The notes below the pieces were generated by a model. That model saw nothing but the letters and a program-made list of their open reading frames with translations. It did not search any database and was not told the origin of the DNA. Of a stretch of DNA of 64,000 nucleotides, positions 61,615 through 64,000 are shown one piece after another (within the stretch, counting starts at the first letter, position 1; each line of letters starts with the position of its first letter). Made by a program: the position numbers and the translations under genes. This DNA is from Cupriavidus necator N-1. GTDB taxonomy: Bacteria; Pseudomonadota; Gammaproteobacteria; Burkholderiales; Burkholderiaceae. The stretch lies in contig NC_015726.1 of NCBI RefSeq assembly GCF_000219215.1, positions 620,001-684,000 on the forward strand, read 5' to 3'.

Positions 61615-63266
61615 TCTTGCTCCGGCTTGCCGCGCAGCAGCGCTTCAGGGTGGCGTTCGAGGTAATCGGTCAGCGTGCGCAGCGACGTGGCGGTGCGCGT
61701 CAGCTCCTGCAGCATGCGGCGCGTGTCCTGCTGCAGCGGCGCGTCCGAGGCCAGCGTGCCGTTGGCCGCGGTCAGCGTCTTGCGCGCGTCCTGCAGCGCG
61801 GCCAGCACCTGTGGTGCAACGTCGCCGTTGAGCTGCTGCACCAGCTTGTCGGCGGTTGCCAGCGTCTTGTTCAGGCTAGCCACCGTGCTGCGCAGGTCCT
61901 GGCCGATCTGATCGAATGGCACCTTGTCGATGCGGTTGACGATGTCGCCGACCTGCGCCTGTATCTGATCGAAGGTGCCTGGGGTAGTGGCGAACTCAGG
62001 AATCGGCGCGTCCAGGTCGACCTTGGCCGGCGGCGCCTTCGGGAAGAAGTCGAGCGCCACGTAGAGCTGGCCGGTGAGCAGGTTGCCGGTGCGCAGCTGC
62101 GCGCGCATGCCACGCTGCAGCAGCCCCTGGATGATCTTGCGCGCGCGCTCGCGGTCTTCGACATCGCGTTCGCGGAAGCCCATGCGCGACGGGTACAGCT
62201 CCACCACCACGGGCATGCGGAACGCCTTCTTGTCGCGCTGGTATTCGATGCCGATCGAACGCACCTGGCCCACGATCACGCCGCGGAAGTCCACCGGCGC
62301 ACCCGGCGACAGCCCGCGCACGGACTGGTCGAAATTGAGCACCGCCAGCGTGGGCGCCAGTTCCTCCGGCTCCTTCATCGCCTCGGCCTGGTCGTTGGCC
62401 AGTAGGAACTGCGTGTTCTCGGCCGCGGCGTCGGTGGCGGTGGTGTGGTCCGGCGCCTGGAAGGCGACGCCGCCCAGCAGCACCGTCACCAGCGACTGCG
62501 TCGACAGCTTGAGCCCGCCGGCATCGAGCTTCAGGTCGACGCCGCTGGCATGCCAGAAGCGCGTGTCGGCGGTGACCAGCTTGTCATAGGGTTTGTTGAC
62601 GAACACGCGCAGCGTGAGGTCGCGCCCGTTGGGATCAAGCTGGTAAGCCACCACCTGGCCCACCAGCACGCGCCGGTAGTAGACCGGCGAACCGATATCG
62701 AGCGAGCCCAGCTCGGAGGCGCGCAGCACGAACTGCTTGCCGGAGGCATCGGTGGTGACCGCCGGCGGCACTTCCAGCCCCTTGAAGTCGCGCGCGGATT
62801 CCTGCGACTTGCCCGCGTCCACGCCGATATAGGCGCCCGACAGCAGCGTCTCCAGCCCGGACACGCCACTGGCCGCAAAGCGCGGACGCACCACCCAGAA
62901 GCGGGTGTCGGCCACGGCGAAGTTCTCGGCGTCCTTGGTCAGGTCAATCGACGCCACCACGTGCGAGCGGTCGCGCGCCAGCCGCACTGACTTGACCAGC
63001 CCGATGTCGACGTCCTTGTAGCGCACCGCCGTCTTGCCGGGCGTCAGGCCTTCGGCGGTGCGGAAGGTGACGGTGATCTCCGGCCCGCGCGAGGTCAGCG
63101 TATGCACCAGCAGCGAGATGCCGACCACCGCGGCCACGATCGGGATTAGCCACACCAGCGAGGGCAGCCAGCGCGCGCGGCGCCGGCGTTCGGGCCGCGG
63201 CAGGCCCGGCGGTGCCGGCGGGGGCGAACCCGCCGGCGTGGTGGCTTGGTTGTCAGTGTCGGGCAT
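61611..63266 (-). CDS. pqiB: MCE-domain protein PqiB
   Basis: A 551-aa intermembrane lipid-transport protein. A Pro/Arg-rich cytosolic tail and one membrane helix (WLPSLVWLIPIVAAVVGISL) lead to three MCE domains (ITVTFRTAEGLTPGKTAVRY; IGSPVYYRRVLVGQVVAYQL; GAPVDFRGVIVGQVRSIGIE) and a long C-terminal helix thought to form a needle. It overlaps pqiA by 14 bp and pqiC by 4 bp. Confidence 0.95.
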   Translation of the reverse strand: MPDTDNQATTPAGSPPPAPPGLPRPERRRRARWLPSLVWLIPIVAAVVGISLLVHTLTSRGPEITVTFRTAEGLTPGKTAVRYKDVDIGLVKSVRLARDRSHVVASIDLTKDAENFAVADTRFWVVRPRFAASGVSGLETLLSGAYIGVDAGKSQESARDFKGLEVPPAVTTDASGKQFVLRASELGSLDIGSPVYYRRVLVGQVVAYQLDPNGRDLTLRVFVNKPYDKLVTADTRFWHASGVDLKLDAGGLKLSTQSLVTVLLGGVAFQAPDHTTATDAAAENTQFLLANDQAEAMKEPEELAPTLAVLNFDQSVRGLSPGAPVDFRGVIVGQVRSIGIEYQRDKKAFRMPVVVELYPSRMGFRERDVEDRERARKIIQGLLQRGMRAQLRTGNLLTGQLYVALDFFPKAPPAKVDLDAPIPEFATTPGTFDQIQAQVGDIVNRIDKVPFDQIGQDLRSTVASLNKTLATADKLVQQLNGDVAPQVLAALQDARKTLTAANGTLASDAPLQQDTRRMLQELTRTATSLRTLTDYLERHPEALLRGKPEQE

Positions 63267-64000
63267 TGTCGTCTTCCAGCGAATCCCACAGCAGGCGCGG
63301 ATCGAAGCTGAGCGAGGCCAGCATGGTCATGACCACGACCGCGCCGAAGGCCATGGCGCCGCCGCCGGGGATGATGGTGGCCAGCGCCCCGGCCCGCACC
63401 AGCGAGGCCAGCAGCGCCACCACGAAAATATCGAGCATCGACCAGCGGCCGATCACCTCTACCAGCCCGTACAGCCGGGTCTGCTGCCGGATCCGCCAGG
63501 TCGAGCGGAAATGCACGGACAGCAGCAGGAAGGTGAGGATCACCATCTTCAGCAGCGGCACGATGATGCTGGCGATCAGCACCAGCCCGGCGAGCATGTG
63601 CGAGCCGGACAGCCACAGGTAGATCACGCCGGACAGGATGGTGTCCTGCTGCGTGCCGAGGATGGACTGAGTCACCATCACCGGCAGCACATTGGCCGGA
63701 ATATAGAGGATAAAGGCGGCGAGCAGGAAGGCCCAGGTACGCGCCAGGCTGTCGGGCTTGCGATGGTGCAGGGTGGCGCCGCAGCGCGGGCAGGGCTCGC
63801 CCTCCAGTGTGCGCGGGCTGACCAGGTCACAGGCGTGGCACGACAGCAGGCCCAGCCGGCTGGCGGTCGGGACCTGCGGCAGCGGGTTGCGCTCGTCGTC
63901 GTCGGTGAGTTCGGCCACCACCTCGCGCGCCAGCTGGCGCGGGCGGGCCAGGCGGCCGCCCGGCTGGCGGGGACGCTGCGTCGGCCGTTGCGTCTGGTCT
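63253..64000 (-). CDS. pqiA: Paraquat-inducible protein A, 5' end beyond window
   Basis: An inner-membrane partner of PqiB. A zinc ribbon (LLSCHACDLVSPRTLEGEPC with PRCGATLHHRK) is followed by four helices including WAFLLAAFILYIPANVLPVM, HMLAGLVLIASIIVPLLKMV and MLDIFVVALLASLVRAGALA. The frame stays open to the window edge through an Arg/Pro/Gln-rich stretch, so the start may be at GTG 63921 (one-domain form) or further upstream (two-domain PqiA). Confidence 0.9.
   Translation of the reverse strand, partial: DQTQRPTQRPRQPGGRLARPRQLAREVVAELTDDDERNPLPQVPTASRLGLLSCHACDLVSPRTLEGEPCPRCGATLHHRKPDSLARTWAFLLAAFILYIPANVLPVMVTQSILGTQQDTILSGVIYLWLSGSHMLAGLVLIASIIVPLLKMVILTFLLLSVHFRSTWRIRQQTRLYGLVEVIGRWSMLDIFVVALLASLVRAGALATIIPGGGAMAFGAVVVMTMLASLSFDPRLLWDSLEDDNARH

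Overview
The window looks like a piece of the main chromosome of a high-GC beta-proteobacterium very close to Cupriavidus (C. necator or C. taiwanensis group). The main evidence is a complete NAD-dependent molybdenum formate dehydrogenase operon, fdsGBACD, with its divergent regulator fdsR. The alpha subunit carries Cys378-His379, the pair described for C. necator FdsA. Further support comes from tripartite-tricarboxylate-type (Bug/TctC) binding proteins and the order exbB-exbD-lpxK-ycaR-kdsB-adk next to xseA and sodB. The annotation was made by reading the sequence and the conceptual translations; no database search was run.

Layout. 1-8.3 kb: an MdtABC-type RND multidrug pump (the last gene is cut by the left edge), divergent from an OmpR/EnvZ-like two-component pair. 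8.3-11 kb: plsY, ybaK, xerD and ogt on the minus strand. 11-18.2 kb: a Bug solute-binding protein, a chalcone-isomerase-like protein, an AEC permease, queG, the tsaE-amiC pair and a BASS transporter. 18.3-22.3 kb: a LysR regulator, a miniature IS200/IS605 remnant, a methyltransferase divergent from an XRE regulator, and an SDR dehydrogenase behind a strong palindrome. 22.3-26.8 kb: adk, kdsB, a Trm112-like protein, lpxK, exbD and exbB (nucleotide balance, LPS synthesis, energy transduction). 26.9-27.8 kb: a long gene-free stretch with a degenerate array of about 3.5 units, whose DnaA-box-like and AT-rich motifs keep fixed spacings. 27.8-32.2 kb: xseA, sodB, an AlgE-like outer-membrane protein and a GNAT acetyltransferase.

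32.5-35.5 kb is a genomic scar. It holds N-terminally deleted Bug and nitroreductase genes and a hemerythrin gene split by an IS605-type element. That element has an intact-looking TnpB and a decayed TnpA. Removing the element restores the hemerythrin frame exactly, which fixes the insertion target as TTGAC. 35.6-43.3 kb: a ferredoxin, fdsR and fdsGBACD. 43.3-48.2 kb: a GT51-only transglycosylase, an Ldh2-type dehydrogenase with a DASS carboxylate transporter, a small hypothetical protein and a tyrosine phosphatase.

48.2-54 kb: pta and ackA face a PHA-synthase-like DUF3141 protein and a FabI-type reductase. This looks like an acyl-CoA/acyl-phosphate module of unknown purpose. 54-58.5 kb: modE, a LysE exporter, a CYTH protein and modABC behind a clear ModE box. 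Molybdate supply therefore lies close to the molybdenum-dependent formate dehydrogenase. 58.6-64 kb: a DUF1059 protein, a 2-hydroxyacid dehydrogenase, a deoxyribosyltransferase-like protein, an IS110 remnant, and pqiABC (lipid transport or envelope stress), cut by the right edge.

The strongest candidates for something undescribed are the phased repeat array at 26962-27675 and the pta-ackA/DUF3141-fabI module. No tRNA, rRNA or CRISPR array was seen.
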